Shown here one piece after another: positions 44,568-54,765 of a DNA stretch of 64,000 bases. Within the stretch, counting starts at the first letter, position 1, and each line of letters begins with the position of its first letter. The notes under the pieces are model-generated. The model was not told the origin of the DNA and searched no databases. It saw only the letters and a program-made list of their open reading frames with translations. The translations under genes were made by a program, and so were the position numbers. This DNA comes from UBA7328 sp002471345 (GTDB taxonomy: Bacteria; Bacteroidota; Bacteroidia; Chitinophagales; Saprospiraceae), in assembly GCA_964011275.1 (NCBI GenBank), contig CAXGOB010000013.1:16033-80032 (forward strand), given 5' to 3'.

Positions 44568-46610
44568 GTGATTGATAGAAACCTAGGTGGATGTGAAGGT
44601 TCAGTTTGGGCAGCTTGTCATGCTGTCAGTGCTTTAGAAAATGCACACAATCCTGGTAACCCTACAGAACAAATGAACTTTCTATCTCTAACTAATGCCC
44701 CTGCACAATCAGGAGGGACTTGGGCAGATAATAGTTTGGTATTATGGAATGATCATGATGATGGTTCTCCGTCATATAATTATAATCACTTTGATCATCC
44801 AGTAATGCAATTCTTAGGGAATATCGATGCCGCTACTGAAAATGGATCTGAACAAGTGTATCTTCCTCAGATTGGTGGAGGATGGAGACCAGAAACATAC
44901 ATTGGAGTCTGGGATCCTGATCAAAGTGATCTGGGTACTAAATCTCCAGGAGAAGCGGCTATTGTAGCATCTGGTGATGCTTTCGGTGAATTAGAGAACG
45001 GAAAAGTGATGTACGAAGCTGGGCACGCTCACAACAAATCAAATGGACCAGAAAACATTGCGGCCATGAGAGCAATGTTGAATTTTAGTTTTTGGGCAAC
45101 AGCTGCCCAATCAGTGAATATAACCACTAACATTCCTAACATATTCTTAAAAGATGTGCCAACGGAAATGACGGCATTAGCTACTGGTGGATCCGGAGCT
45201 TATATTTATGAGTGGGCTTCTTCTTGTCTAGGTACATTTTCTAACCCATTTTCTTCAACAACTACTTTTACGCCTTCTGGTTCTGGTCCATGTATTGTTG
45301 AATGTTTAGTAACAGATGGTTGTGGAAGACAATCATTTTTCTCTTCCCCTGTAGAGATTCTGGAATTACCACAACCTCCTGTGGCTATGGATGACGTAAT
45401 TACAACTGCAGAATGTGCTCCAGGAGTTGTCGATGTTCTTTCAAATGATAATGACCCAGAAGGTGGGAATCTTACAGTAACTTTATTATGTGCTGGGTCT
45501 AATGGTACTTTTATCAATTTGGGTACAGGAAGTGTGACTTATATTCCCGACAATGGCTTTATTGGTATGGATATGGTCGATTATGAAATTTGTGACCCCA
45601 CATTCTTATGTGATACTGCTACCATTTCAGTTACGGTAAGCTTAAATTCTGCCCCAACAGCCAATAACGATATCGATACCACTTTAATCGATACTCCTGT
45701 TGAGATTGATGTATTAGCAAATGATTCAGACCCCGAAAATGGTATTCTTAATATTGATATTGTTACACAATCCTCAGATGGTACAGCATTTGTAATCGGT
45801 GATCAGGTTTTATTTCAGCCTGATGCAGGCTTTTCTGGTGATGCTACATTTACTTACGAAGTTTGTGACCTGGGCTGTACCCCTCTATGCGATACTGCTG
45901 TTGTTATGGTGAATATTGGATGTAATCCAATTGACGGTCAGGTAGATATTGTGGGAAATGTATTCTTGGATCAGAATGCCAATGGCAATTTAGAAAGCGG
46001 TGAGTTGGGGCAAGAAGGTATAAAGGTGTACTTATATGAAGATGTAAATGTGGATAGTTTGGTGGATGCTGGTGATGTAATAATAGACTCCACAATTACT
46101 CAAGGAAATGGGTCGTACGCATTTACAGCCATTCCTACATTTGCTCCTCCTGAAGTTCTTTGTGATACCACTTATGCCGAACAACTCATATCATCAACAA
46201 TTGGAAATGCTGAAAATGCTTTAGGTGAAGTTGATGGTTTAGAAACTAATAGGATTGATAAGGATGATAATTTGGTCGTTGCGATGGGAGATACCATCAG
46301 TGTAGGGGATGAATTTTTTCTTTACGGTACTGTAAATGGCAAGGCAGGTAATTCTGATGGATTGGACATTGAAGCCTCTTTAGATAATATCAGTTACTCA
46401 ACTGTTCAAAATGACTACAATGTTACTAACTTACCACCGCTTACCCATAGTTCTGATTTTCTATATTTAAGAATTGGTGCTAACGATAAAGATTCAGATA
46501 TAGACTTAGATGCTGTAAGAGCAATTCGTGATAATTCTAATCCAGGCTATGAATGTGGAGATAATCTAAATGTTACGATTACATCGACAAAAACTACGAG
46601 CAATTATTAG
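44568..46610 (+). CDS. Giant secreted protein 1, fragment B: rest of the module, cadherin-like repeats, SdrD_B
   Basis: 680 residues from a GTG, in the same frame as fragment A (true reading resumes at 44547). It finishes the shared module (CEGSVWAACHAVSALENA, PVMQFLGNIDAATENGSEQVYLP, YEAGHAHNKSNGPENIAA), then has a Cys-rich Ig-like part, two cadherin-like/VCBS-type repeats (PTANNDIDTTLIDTPVEIDV), and an SdrD_B domain (GNVFLDQNANGNLESGELGQ). A DNRLRE-type domain begins before the second in-frame TAG at 46608-46610. Confidence 0.75.
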   Translation: MIDRNLGGCEGSVWAACHAVSALENAHNPGNPTEQMNFLSLTNAPAQSGGTWADNSLVLWNDHDDGSPSYNYNHFDHPVMQFLGNIDAATENGSEQVYLPQIGGGWRPETYIGVWDPDQSDLGTKSPGEAAIVASGDAFGELENGKVMYEAGHAHNKSNGPENIAAMRAMLNFSFWATAAQSVNITTNIPNIFLKDVPTEMTALATGGSGAYIYEWASSCLGTFSNPFSSTTTFTPSGSGPCIVECLVTDGCGRQSFFSSPVEILELPQPPVAMDDVITTAECAPGVVDVLSNDNDPEGGNLTVTLLCAGSNGTFINLGTGSVTYIPDNGFIGMDMVDYEICDPTFLCDTATISVTVSLNSAPTANNDIDTTLIDTPVEIDVLANDSDPENGILNIDIVTQSSDGTAFVIGDQVLFQPDAGFSGDATFTYEVCDLGCTPLCDTAVVMVNIGCNPIDGQVDIVGNVFLDQNANGNLESGELGQEGIKVYLYEDVNVDSLVDAGDVIIDSTITQGNGSYAFTAIPTFAPPEVLCDTTYAEQLISSTIGNAENALGEVDGLETNRIDKDDNLVVAMGDTISVGDEFFLYGTVNGKAGNSDGLDIEASLDNISYSTVQNDYNVTNLPPLTHSSDFLYLRIGANDKDSDIDLDAVRAIRDNSNPGYECGDNLNVTITSTKTTSNY

Positions 46611-46706
46611 GATCCTGATTTTGGATACGGCTCTTGTAGTTGGGCGTATATTGAACCAGATCCTGATTATCGAAGTTATGCATTTGTTGAATTTGATTTT
46701 AGCAGT

Positions 46707-49700
46707 TTGACTATTGATCCTGAGTGCGGCATAGACACTGCTATCTTAACACTCACTCAATCTAATGATAATGATTCAGAAGGAGATGATTTTCAATTTC
46801 AGATTAGAAGGGTTACAAGTTCATGGACAGAAGGAAATAATGGATGTGGTGGTGGATCCAATGGATTGTCGTGGTCATCAAGGGACGGCTCGAATACATG
46901 GGCAACAGTCGGAGGTGATTATGCAGCAACGGTTTATGCAACTGAAACTGGAGGAGCTAATGATCCTGAGGGAACCACTTACTCAATGGATATAACAACA
47001 TTAGTTAATGAATGGATAGACGGGACCTACAACAATTATGGATTTGTGGTGGTACCTTCATCTGATCCAAATCCAGGTCCAAATTTTGACTGGTTTTCTT
47101 TTTGGTCAGATGATGCTAACGATGCATCAAAAAGACCAAAAATTGAGATTACGTTAGGTTGTGCATATGCTTCAGATTATGTATTAGAAATTGATACTAC
47201 CACACTTCCTGCAGGTAACCCATATCTGACGACAGATAATGTAGAGACGGCAAATTTCATGGGATTAGGTGAGGTGGATTGTGGGAATAACTTTGGTTTT
47301 GATCTATCTAACAACCCTCCTATTGCTGTAGATGATTCAGATACTACAGAAATGAATGTACCAATCAGTGTAATAGTATTAGACGACGATTTTGATATAG
47401 ATGGGGATAATATTGATTTGCAAGCAATGATTGTTTCCAGTCCAAGTCAAGGTGGATTTGTAAGTATAAACGACAATGGCACGCCAGGAGATCTAACGGA
47501 CGATTTCTTGAATTATACTCCTCCTGTAAATTACGCTGGGAAAGACACTCTAACATATGCCATTTGTGATGACGGAGCACCTTCCCTTTGTGACACAGCA
47601 GACGTAATCATTACAATATTAGCATTAACTAATGATCCTCCTGTTGCAGTTGATGACATAGCTATAACAGAGCAAGACGAAATGATATGCATAGATGTAC
47701 TGATTAATGATAGTGATCCAGAGGGTGATACTATTAATCCTCCCACTTCTGCTGGGAGATCTGATACATTCCAAGTGTATTCAAGTTCTGGAACAGTTGG
47801 TGGAATAGCTGATGCATTAGATAGTATTAATGGCTCTGGAGCAATTTTTAATAGTATTGGAGATAGTTTGATCTTGGATTTTGGATCTATTGTTCCATCA
47901 GGAAATATGGTTAAGCTTGAAACTTTTGGGTTAAATAGTCAAGGAAGTATCAGAACTATCCGTTTAGAACAATTAAGCAACGACCAAACTACGGTATCCA
48001 ATGCATTAGATATTTCTCATTGTTGTTCTGCTGCAGGATTGGCGATCAAGAATACAAATTATATACTTGATGCTGATACCAGGTATTTGTTGATAACAAT
48101 GCCCTTAAGAGAGGGTGGTAGAATCGAAGTTGACTATGTTGATATTATTTATATTACAAGAGATGTAAATTCCTCTTCTAAAGGTGGAAATGTTACTATA
48201 ATTCCAGGAGGGATAATTTGTTATACTCCGCCTGGTGGCTTCACTGGTAATGATGATTTTGATTATATCATTTGTGATCCTTCTGGCCTCTGCGATAAAG
48301 GTAAAGTAGTTATCAATGTCACACCACCAACCAATACACCACCAACATTATTTCCTGATGTAGCCCAGGCGTGTACAAATCAAGCTGAAATAATAAACGT
48401 TGTTGTCAATGATACAGATAGCGACGGAAATATTGATCCGACATCAGTATCCATATTTTCTACTCCTTCTAATGGTACAGCTGTATCCAATGGAGACGGG
48501 ACCGTGACCTATACCTCAAATATGGCTTTCACTGGACTGGATTCATTTCAATATCAAGTTTGTGATGATGGAACTCCATTACCGGTGGAGTGTTCAATTA
48601 CCTCGGTTGTAGTAAACGTAAGCTCTCTAAATACTGCTCCAATTGCTCTTTCCGATACAGCGTCTACAATTTTAAACCAGGTTTACTACATTAATGTGCT
48701 TGAAAATGATTCGGATGATGAAGGAAACAACCTTACAGTTACGATAAATGCAGCACCTGCAAATGGATCCGCTGTTGTGCTCGGAAATGGTTTAATAGAG
48801 TATACCCCGAATCCAGATTATACAGGCCCGGATTCTTTTACCTATAATGTATGTGATGATGATTGTCCTACACAATGTACCAATGGAGTCTTAGTTCTTG
48901 TCGATGTCGAAAATCAGCCACCGGTAGCTATAGACGATTATGAGGAGACTGGGATGAATACGTCAATAGATTTATGTGTATTAGACAATGATATTGAGCC
49001 TGATGGAAATACCATTCTATTGTTTTCAATGGGTCAAGACGCTTCTGATAATATGACATTACAGGGAGGTGTGCTCTCAAGAAATAATAACGGAACTCCA
49101 ATTGACTCTTCAGATGACAAAGTGTTCTATACGCCACCTATGGGGTATACAGGCTTGGATACATTCTATTATAGAATTTGTGATGATGTAATTCCTGGGG
49201 CTTGTGATACAGCACAAGTAATTATTAATATTACACCACCAATTGATTTAGAGGTAGAGAAAACAGTAAATGCTGGAATACCTGTTATAGGAAATAACTA
49301 TACCTTCAAGATAAAAGTTACCAACAATTCAGCCACTGATGGAACCGGAATCTTTATCCGTGATAATCTACTCAATGAATTGACTTATGTAAGTGATGAT
49401 GGTGGAGGATTTTATGACAGTAATTCTGGAATATGGAATGTAGGAACGCTAAATTCAGGGGCATCTGACAGCCTTGAAATTACAGCCACTTTAAATACCT
49501 ACTTTGCTAATAATATTGCTGAGGTTAGTGCTGCAGATCAATTTGATATAGATTCTTCGCCGGATAATGATGATGGAGACCAAAGTGAAGACGATGAAAG
49601 TGCCGCCTCTCTCCAAATAAATCTTCCACCTGTAGCAGATAATGATACGACGATGACTACTGAAGATACTCCGGTAGTGATCAATGTTCTCTTTGATGAC

Positions 49701-50738
49701 TCAGACCCTGATGGGCTATTAGTTGGAGATTCTGTTAGAATATTGACTTCGCCTACCATGGGTGTTGCGATTGACAATGGGGATAGTACAGTAACATATA
49801 CACCATCTCCAAATACGTTTGGTGTAGATAGCTTTGAATATGAAATCTGTGATGTTGGAATTCCAAGTTTGTGTGATACGGCGTGGGTAATCATCACGGT
49901 AGATCCTGTAAATGATCCACCGGTAGCTGTAAATGATACGACGATTACGGATGAGGGTATTCCTGTTGCTATAAATGTATTGTTGAATGACAGTGATCCA
50001 GATGGGGATTTGATAGGCGACAGTATACGAGTATTGACGGGACCTATGAATGGAGATACGTCTATGGTAGGCGACAGTTTGTTGACCTATACCCCTGCTG
50101 TAAACTTTGCAGGCATAGATAGTCTACAATACGAGGTATGCGATACGAGTGCCCTGGGTAGTCTGTGCGATACGGCGTGGGTGTTTATATCGGTATATCC
50201 AGGACGAGATACGATAATTGTACCACCAGGCGATACATGTTTGAATGCGATGACTTATGAGTTACCGGAAGTAGAGCGAGTTGAGGTATGTGGTACGGAT
50301 GATGATATCGAGATCAATAACTTCATGGATACGGACAGTTGTCTGACCTTGGTGAGTAACAATCCGATCAATGGAGCTTTAGATACAGTATGTGTAGTGT
50401 TGTGTGATACGATAGGAGGTATAGAGTTTTGTGACACTACGGTGATCATAGTTGAGACTCCGATGAATTTACCACCGATAGCAGATGATGAGAATGTGAA
50501 CACACTAGAGGAGACAGCGGTGATCATACCGATTACTGAGGGCGATATTGATCCAGATGGCATGTTGGATTCACTGAGTATAGCCTTGGTTGATTCTACG
50601 TCAAATGGAGAGACGTTGATCACACCATTGGGCAATATCACATATACGCCGAATAATGGATTTAATGGTATGGATACATTGACCTATGGGATATGTGATG
50701 ATGGCAATCCGGTGTTGTGCATTTTACTGGGGACATAG
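46707..50738 (+). CDS. Giant secreted protein 1, fragment C: DNRLRE domain and many cadherin-like repeats
   Basis: 1,343 residues, in frame with fragment B (reading resumes at 46611 as DPDFGYGSCSWAYIE). It holds the rest of the DNRLRE domain (FRVTSSWTEG-like), then cadherin/Big-type repeats that each start PPVAVDD-like and end FxYxICDxG, plus one DUF11-type domain (LEVEKTVNAGIPVIGNNYTF, about 49250). From about 49870 the codon choice changes (many ACG/GCG codons) until the frame is lost at about 50717, where GNPVLC is followed by ILLGT and a stop. Confidence 0.75.
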   Translation: MTIDPECGIDTAILTLTQSNDNDSEGDDFQFQIRRVTSSWTEGNNGCGGGSNGLSWSSRDGSNTWATVGGDYAATVYATETGGANDPEGTTYSMDITTLVNEWIDGTYNNYGFVVVPSSDPNPGPNFDWFSFWSDDANDASKRPKIEITLGCAYASDYVLEIDTTTLPAGNPYLTTDNVETANFMGLGEVDCGNNFGFDLSNNPPIAVDDSDTTEMNVPISVIVLDDDFDIDGDNIDLQAMIVSSPSQGGFVSINDNGTPGDLTDDFLNYTPPVNYAGKDTLTYAICDDGAPSLCDTADVIITILALTNDPPVAVDDIAITEQDEMICIDVLINDSDPEGDTINPPTSAGRSDTFQVYSSSGTVGGIADALDSINGSGAIFNSIGDSLILDFGSIVPSGNMVKLETFGLNSQGSIRTIRLEQLSNDQTTVSNALDISHCCSAAGLAIKNTNYILDADTRYLLITMPLREGGRIEVDYVDIIYITRDVNSSSKGGNVTIIPGGIICYTPPGGFTGNDDFDYIICDPSGLCDKGKVVINVTPPTNTPPTLFPDVAQACTNQAEIINVVVNDTDSDGNIDPTSVSIFSTPSNGTAVSNGDGTVTYTSNMAFTGLDSFQYQVCDDGTPLPVECSITSVVVNVSSLNTAPIALSDTASTILNQVYYINVLENDSDDEGNNLTVTINAAPANGSAVVLGNGLIEYTPNPDYTGPDSFTYNVCDDDCPTQCTNGVLVLVDVENQPPVAIDDYEETGMNTSIDLCVLDNDIEPDGNTILLFSMGQDASDNMTLQGGVLSRNNNGTPIDSSDDKVFYTPPMGYTGLDTFYYRICDDVIPGACDTAQVIINITPPIDLEVEKTVNAGIPVIGNNYTFKIKVTNNSATDGTGIFIRDNLLNELTYVSDDGGGFYDSNSGIWNVGTLNSGASDSLEITATLNTYFANNIAEVSAADQFDIDSSPDNDDGDQSEDDESAASLQINLPPVADNDTTMTTEDTPVVINVLFDDSDPDGLLVGDSVRILTSPTMGVAIDNGDSTVTYTPSPNTFGVDSFEYEICDVGIPSLCDTAWVIITVDPVNDPPVAVNDTTITDEGIPVAINVLLNDSDPDGDLIGDSIRVLTGPMNGDTSMVGDSLLTYTPAVNFAGIDSLQYEVCDTSALGSLCDTAWVFISVYPGRDTIIVPPGDTCLNAMTYELPEVERVEVCGTDDDIEINNFMDTDSCLTLVSNNPINGALDTVCVVLCDTIGGIEFCDTTVIIVETPMNLPPIADDENVNTLEETAVIIPITEGDIDPDGMLDSLSIALVDSTSNGETLITPLGNITYTPNNGFNGMDTLTYGICDDGNPVLCILLGT

Positions 50739-53131
50739 ATTCAGATGGGATAGTTGATATTATTGATGCGCAAATTGGGATCTTTGGTGGATTATGCGTG
50801 GAGCCGGAAATACCAAACTATATTCCACCAATTGCAATATCAGATATTTTTTATTCTGATTTTGAGACGGCAATATATTTTTCACCTACATTAAACGATT
50901 TTGATACCGATGGACGAATCGATAGTTCTACATTTTCGTTTGTGACTACCCCTCCACTTTCGGAAGGGAATGCGTTGTTCAATGCGTCAAATGGAACAAT
51001 TTATTTTGTACCGGCATTGGGATTTCAGGGTCAAACTAGTTTTCAGTATACGGTAGAGGACAATGACTCACAAATTAGCAATGTTTCAACAGTGACAATA
51101 ATTGTAGGAAATCCTGGCACAATAGTGACTGGACCAGATATTAGATTTACAACAAAAAACACCCCTATAGATATTGATATTATTCAGAATGATTATTCAC
51201 TGATTAGTGAATTAGATACATCTAGTATTACACTATTAAGTAGCCCTCCGAATGGGTCAAATAGTTTAATGCCGTCAGGCCATGTCATTTATACACCAAA
51301 TAATGAATTCGTTGGAATAGATAATTATTTATACGAAGTAGCCGATAAAGATGGTGTAAAATCTAACCCTACTAGAGTTGAAATTTTAGTATCAGACTCT
51401 TCTATTTCATTGGTTTTGGCTTTGGATGATGTATTTAGACTAAGTAAGACTATCACAGTCAATATAATAGAAAATGATAGATCCTATCCGGCAAGTATAA
51501 TGGCAAATACAGTTTCCATAATCGAGCCTCCTTTACATGGTTCAATTAATATTAATTTGGATGGTACTATAGATTATTCTGCTGATCCATTATTCAATGG
51601 CACGGATTTCTTCAAATACTCTGTGATGGATGATGAGGGAAACTTGTCAAATACTGCAAATGTTATTTTAGTCGTCAATCTAGATACCGACAGTGACGGG
51701 GTTCCCGATATTATTGATATAGACGATGATAATGATGGGATATTGGATGAAATAGAGATAGCAGCAGCTCTAAATGAAGGAGATTCTGATCATGATGGAG
51801 TTCCTGATCATCTTGATCTGGATAGTGATAATGATGGCACTAATGATGTATTTGAGAATGAGCTGACTGATTTAAATAAAGATGGAAGAGCAGATGGTGC
51901 AGTTGATGGTGATGGATTAGTTTCATCGGTTACAGGACTTGAACCCTTGTTTGATACCGATAGTGACGGCATTCCTGATTTTATCGATTTAGATAGTGAT
52001 GGTGATGGAGTGTACGATATTATTGAAAGTGGTCATGTACTATATCTGGATATTAATAGCGATGGAAGACTTGATGGAGACGATACAGATCGAGATGGAA
52101 TATTTGATCTGGCTGATAATATAGCCAGTATTTGGGGTGATATAACTGATTTTACTGTAATTAATAGTGACGATGACAACTTCTATAATATTAAAGATCC
52201 TGATGACGACAATGATGGTATTTTAACGATAAATGAAGACCAAAATGAAAATGGAAATTGGGAAGATGACGATACTGACGGAGATTCAATTGTCGATTAT
52301 TTAGATCCTGATCCATTTGTGATTTTGAATATAAGAGGCTTTTTACAAGGGCCTTCTGTAGATAATTCTGTTTTGATGAGAGATGATTTACGATCAAAAA
52401 ACTTTCTTCCTCATACCGAGCCTTACACTTCACTGGGATATTCCTTTTCTGGTGGAGGAGGAGAGACTGTGGATTCAGGGGTATTTGATGTAACTGGATC
52501 AGATGCTATCGTAGATTGGGTAGTAGTGGAAATAAGAAGCTCCGGAAATAATACCGTAATGAACTTTAGTTGTGCTGCATTGATCCAAAGAGATGGGGAT
52601 ATTGTAGGTATGGATGGTAAATCACCATTAATTATTTTTAATCGAAATCATGGTATCTATAATGTAGGACTCAAGCACAGAAATCATTTGGGTGTGATGA
52701 CTGGAGTTGCAGTTGGTTTATCAAATCGAGTATTAGATTTAGACTTTACATCAATATACATAGATGCATGGACTCGTGAGTCAAGTGATACAAATCACCC
52801 AATGATTGAATTAGGAAATGGGAAAAAGGCACTTTGGGCCGGTAATGTCGATTTTAACGATAAAGTATTGTTTCAAGGCGGAATCGTTGATCCAGCTCCT
52901 ATTTTAAATGATGTTTTCAATGATCCTAAGAATACAGAATTTCTTGCCAACTTCATTCTTATAGGATATCATAGAGGAGATGTTAATATGGATGGTAAAG
53001 CTGTTTTTCAGGGAAGTCCAAACGATACAGACTTGATATTTTTCAATACAATAGGCCACCCAGAAAATGGTAATTTGAATGCTAATTTCATAATTCTTGA
53101 GCATTTACCTGCCATATCAGAAATTGAGTAA
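50717..53131 (+). CDS. Giant secreted protein 1, fragment D: TSP3 repeats and C-terminal surface-protein tail
   Basis: 804 residues in the frame one base back from fragment C, overlapping it by 22 bases. Three more cadherin-like repeats are followed by calcium-binding TSP3 repeats (DTDSDGVPDIIDIDDDNDG and others, about 51690-52320). The tail contains YNVGLKHRNHLGVMTGVAV and a dockerin-like pair (GNVDFNDKVLFQGG and GDVNMDGKAVFQGSPNDTD), seen at the ends of some Bacteroidota surface proteins. A standard type A sorting domain is not obvious. The four fragments add to about 3,070 codons. Confidence 0.75.
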   Translation: MHFTGDIDSDGIVDIIDAQIGIFGGLCVEPEIPNYIPPIAISDIFYSDFETAIYFSPTLNDFDTDGRIDSSTFSFVTTPPLSEGNALFNASNGTIYFVPALGFQGQTSFQYTVEDNDSQISNVSTVTIIVGNPGTIVTGPDIRFTTKNTPIDIDIIQNDYSLISELDTSSITLLSSPPNGSNSLMPSGHVIYTPNNEFVGIDNYLYEVADKDGVKSNPTRVEILVSDSSISLVLALDDVFRLSKTITVNIIENDRSYPASIMANTVSIIEPPLHGSININLDGTIDYSADPLFNGTDFFKYSVMDDEGNLSNTANVILVVNLDTDSDGVPDIIDIDDDNDGILDEIEIAAALNEGDSDHDGVPDHLDLDSDNDGTNDVFENELTDLNKDGRADGAVDGDGLVSSVTGLEPLFDTDSDGIPDFIDLDSDGDGVYDIIESGHVLYLDINSDGRLDGDDTDRDGIFDLADNIASIWGDITDFTVINSDDDNFYNIKDPDDDNDGILTINEDQNENGNWEDDDTDGDSIVDYLDPDPFVILNIRGFLQGPSVDNSVLMRDDLRSKNFLPHTEPYTSLGYSFSGGGGETVDSGVFDVTGSDAIVDWVVVEIRSSGNNTVMNFSCAALIQRDGDIVGMDGKSPLIIFNRNHGIYNVGLKHRNHLGVMTGVAVGLSNRVLDLDFTSIYIDAWTRESSDTNHPMIELGNGKKALWAGNVDFNDKVLFQGGIVDPAPILNDVFNDPKNTEFLANFILIGYHRGDVNMDGKAVFQGSPNDTDLIFFNTIGHPENGNLNANFIILEHLPAISEIE

Positions 53132-53286
53132 TATTTGAATATTTGTAAATCATACCAAAATGAAATAGGTGCTATATACCATTGCAAAAAGGCGGAGATT
53201 TGATTACCTTTATAGGCTAATTCTTATAACTGTTGAAACTTATTTTGAGAAGATACTAGGCTCTAATAGTTAATTTCAAACGACAC

Positions 53287-53928
53287 ATGGGTTTCAGGTT
53301 TCAAAATATTATTTTATCGTTATTAGTAATTATTTCGCATTCCGCACTTAATGCCCAAGCTTTTGAAATTCAAGGTGATGTGATGATACATGGTATGAGC
53401 GTGGATTCTTCTTCAGAAGCATTTGTTGTATTAAAATCTGATAGTACATTAGGAATCAGAAATCTTAACAACTCTGTTGAATATCAGATAATAGATATAG
53501 TAGAAGATACTATTACTTTGAGTAATGGAGGCTTTGTTGTCTTGCCACCGGATGAAGTTGATGATGCAGACTCAGATCCAAACAACGAGCTGCAGAGTTT
53601 AAGTATAAATGAAGATACCTTGTTTATAAGTAGTACCAATTATATCGTTCTTCCAGGGTTACAATATCTGAGTTCTTTAGTGCCTGAAATTCCCATTCAG
53701 GAGCGTCTTGATAGTGGTGAGACTCCTCTTTCAATATTTCAAAGTAGTGTTCCTTTAGATAGTTTGTATGGTAAAATATATCAAGGGGGATATATTTTTT
53801 ATATAGATTCGGAAGATAATTTAAATGGTGTGGAGGGTATGGTTGCAGCCTTTAATGATATCTGCTTTTTTGATGCCTGTTTTTATTTTTGGGGATGTAC
53901 ATCAGATGATCCTGTTCCTGTTATTTAA
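53287..53928 (+). CDS. DUF1566-like exported protein, N-terminal fragment (broken gene)
   Basis: 213 residues: signal peptide (MGFRFQNIILSLLVIISHSALNAQ), a linker, then the start of a DUF1566 (Lcl-like) domain (YQGGYIFYIDSEDN, YFWGCTSDDPVPVI) before an in-frame TAA (53926-53928). The rest of the domain follows in the same frame at 53929, so this and the next fragment are one gene with a single nonsense change. Such domains occur in surface lipoproteins. Confidence 0.7.
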   Translation: MGFRFQNIILSLLVIISHSALNAQAFEIQGDVMIHGMSVDSSSEAFVVLKSDSTLGIRNLNNSVEYQIIDIVEDTITLSNGGFVVLPPDEVDDADSDPNNELQSLSINEDTLFISSTNYIVLPGLQYLSSLVPEIPIQERLDSGETPLSIFQSSVPLDSLYGKIYQGGYIFYIDSEDNLNGVEGMVAAFNDICFFDACFYFWGCTSDDPVPVI

Positions 53929-53973
53929 TCTTTACCATCAGATGAATCCTCAGCTAAAATTGGAGCTGGAAAA

Positions 53974-54285
53974 ATGAATACAGACATTATTGCTAATCAT
54001 ATGTGTTCTCAACTTACTGATGCTGCACGTCAGTGTGAACAGTATGTTTCTAATAGTTATGAAGATTGGTTTTTACCATCTATTAATGAATTAGAATTGA
54101 TTTGGAACAGATTAGGTGCTTCAGGCAATCTAGGTAATTTTGTTGGGAGTCCTTATTGGAGTTCTACGCCTGGCACTGATCAAGGAGCTTGGGCTATTAA
54201 TTTCAATGATGGTAGTTCTTCACCCGTTCTTCGTGCCGATCAAAGTGGTGCAACTGTTAGAATAAGAGCAGTCAGATCATTTTAG
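53974..54285 (+). CDS. DUF1566-like protein, C-terminal fragment (broken gene)
   Basis: 103 residues from an ATG, in frame with the fragment ending at 53928; the actual reading resumes at 53929 (SLPSDESSAKIGAGK). It completes the DUF1566 domain: NSYEDWFLPSINELELIWNRL, SPYWSSTPGTDQGAWAINF and the final VRIRAVRSF, the normal end of the family. Confidence 0.7.
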   Translation: MNTDIIANHMCSQLTDAARQCEQYVSNSYEDWFLPSINELELIWNRLGASGNLGNFVGSPYWSSTPGTDQGAWAINFNDGSSSPVLRADQSGATVRIRAVRSF

Positions 54286-54317
54286 GTTTTTTTATCCAAG
54301 AATTGATCAAAACCATT

Positions 54318-54695
54318 TCATGCTACTTTTTTTGAAAGTTCCTTTGCATTTAATGTTTTGATCATTATATTCTCATGCCTATTTGCAAAAATAGCTTCTT
54401 CAAATTGGGCTCTCATATCAGCTGTTACATTATCGTCTGTTATCCTTAATACAGGGAGTTTCCTGAAATAATCTCCTAAGCGATCAGTTTTACCGTAATG
54501 ACGATCTACTGAGAAAAACATATGTTTTTCTCTTATATCTTTTGGCACATAGATTTCGACGGCAAATATGTCATTATAAATTATTGCCCCTTGTCCGTAA
54601 ATAAAGTTTACTCTTTTGGTATTTATACTAACATGATCTGTAGAAATTAGATTTGGAATTAATTCTCTTATTAGATTTAGTTCTATCTCAGTCAT
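54318..54695 (-). CDS. Unknown 125-residue protein, divergent from the S24 repressor
   Basis: About 125 residues from the ATG at 54695 (MTEIELNLIRELIPNLI); the open frame extends to 54740 but overlaps the divergent promoter. It has no signal or membrane helix. The text EIYVPKDIREKHMFFSVDRHYGK and RLGDYFRKLPVLRITDDNV looks like a conserved globular domain, not recognised by name. It is divergent from the XRE/S24 gene with 70 bases between them, so it is likely co-controlled. Confidence 0.6.
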   Translation of the reverse strand: MTEIELNLIRELIPNLISTDHVSINTKRVNFIYGQGAIIYNDIFAVEIYVPKDIREKHMFFSVDRHYGKTDRLGDYFRKLPVLRITDDNVTADMRAQFEEAIFANRHENIMIKTLNAKELSKKVA

Positions 54696-54740
54696 TCTAT
54701 TTTTTTTACAAATATGTGATAAAATAGAACATAAATGCAA

Positions 54741-54758
54741 TACATTTGTGTGACAAAT
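54741..54758 (+). promoter_or_regulatory. Promoter -7 (TACATTTG) with overlapping dyad ATTTGT-GTG-ACAAAT
   Basis: TACATTTG (54741-54748) matches TAnnTTTG and is 17 bases before the repressor's ATG. A perfect 6-base dyad (54744-54758) overlaps it, a position suited to autorepression by the adjacent XRE/S24 protein. Confidence 0.5.
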
Positions 54759-54765
54759 ACGAACA

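Noticed and set aside
44544..46610. TAG read as an amino acid (stop-codon recoding) in the giant gene
   Set aside because: TAG is used as a genuine terminator by metX (4085) and the small protein at 8118, no suppressor tRNA or recoding element was seen, and the same gene also has a frameshift, so decay or assembly error is simpler.
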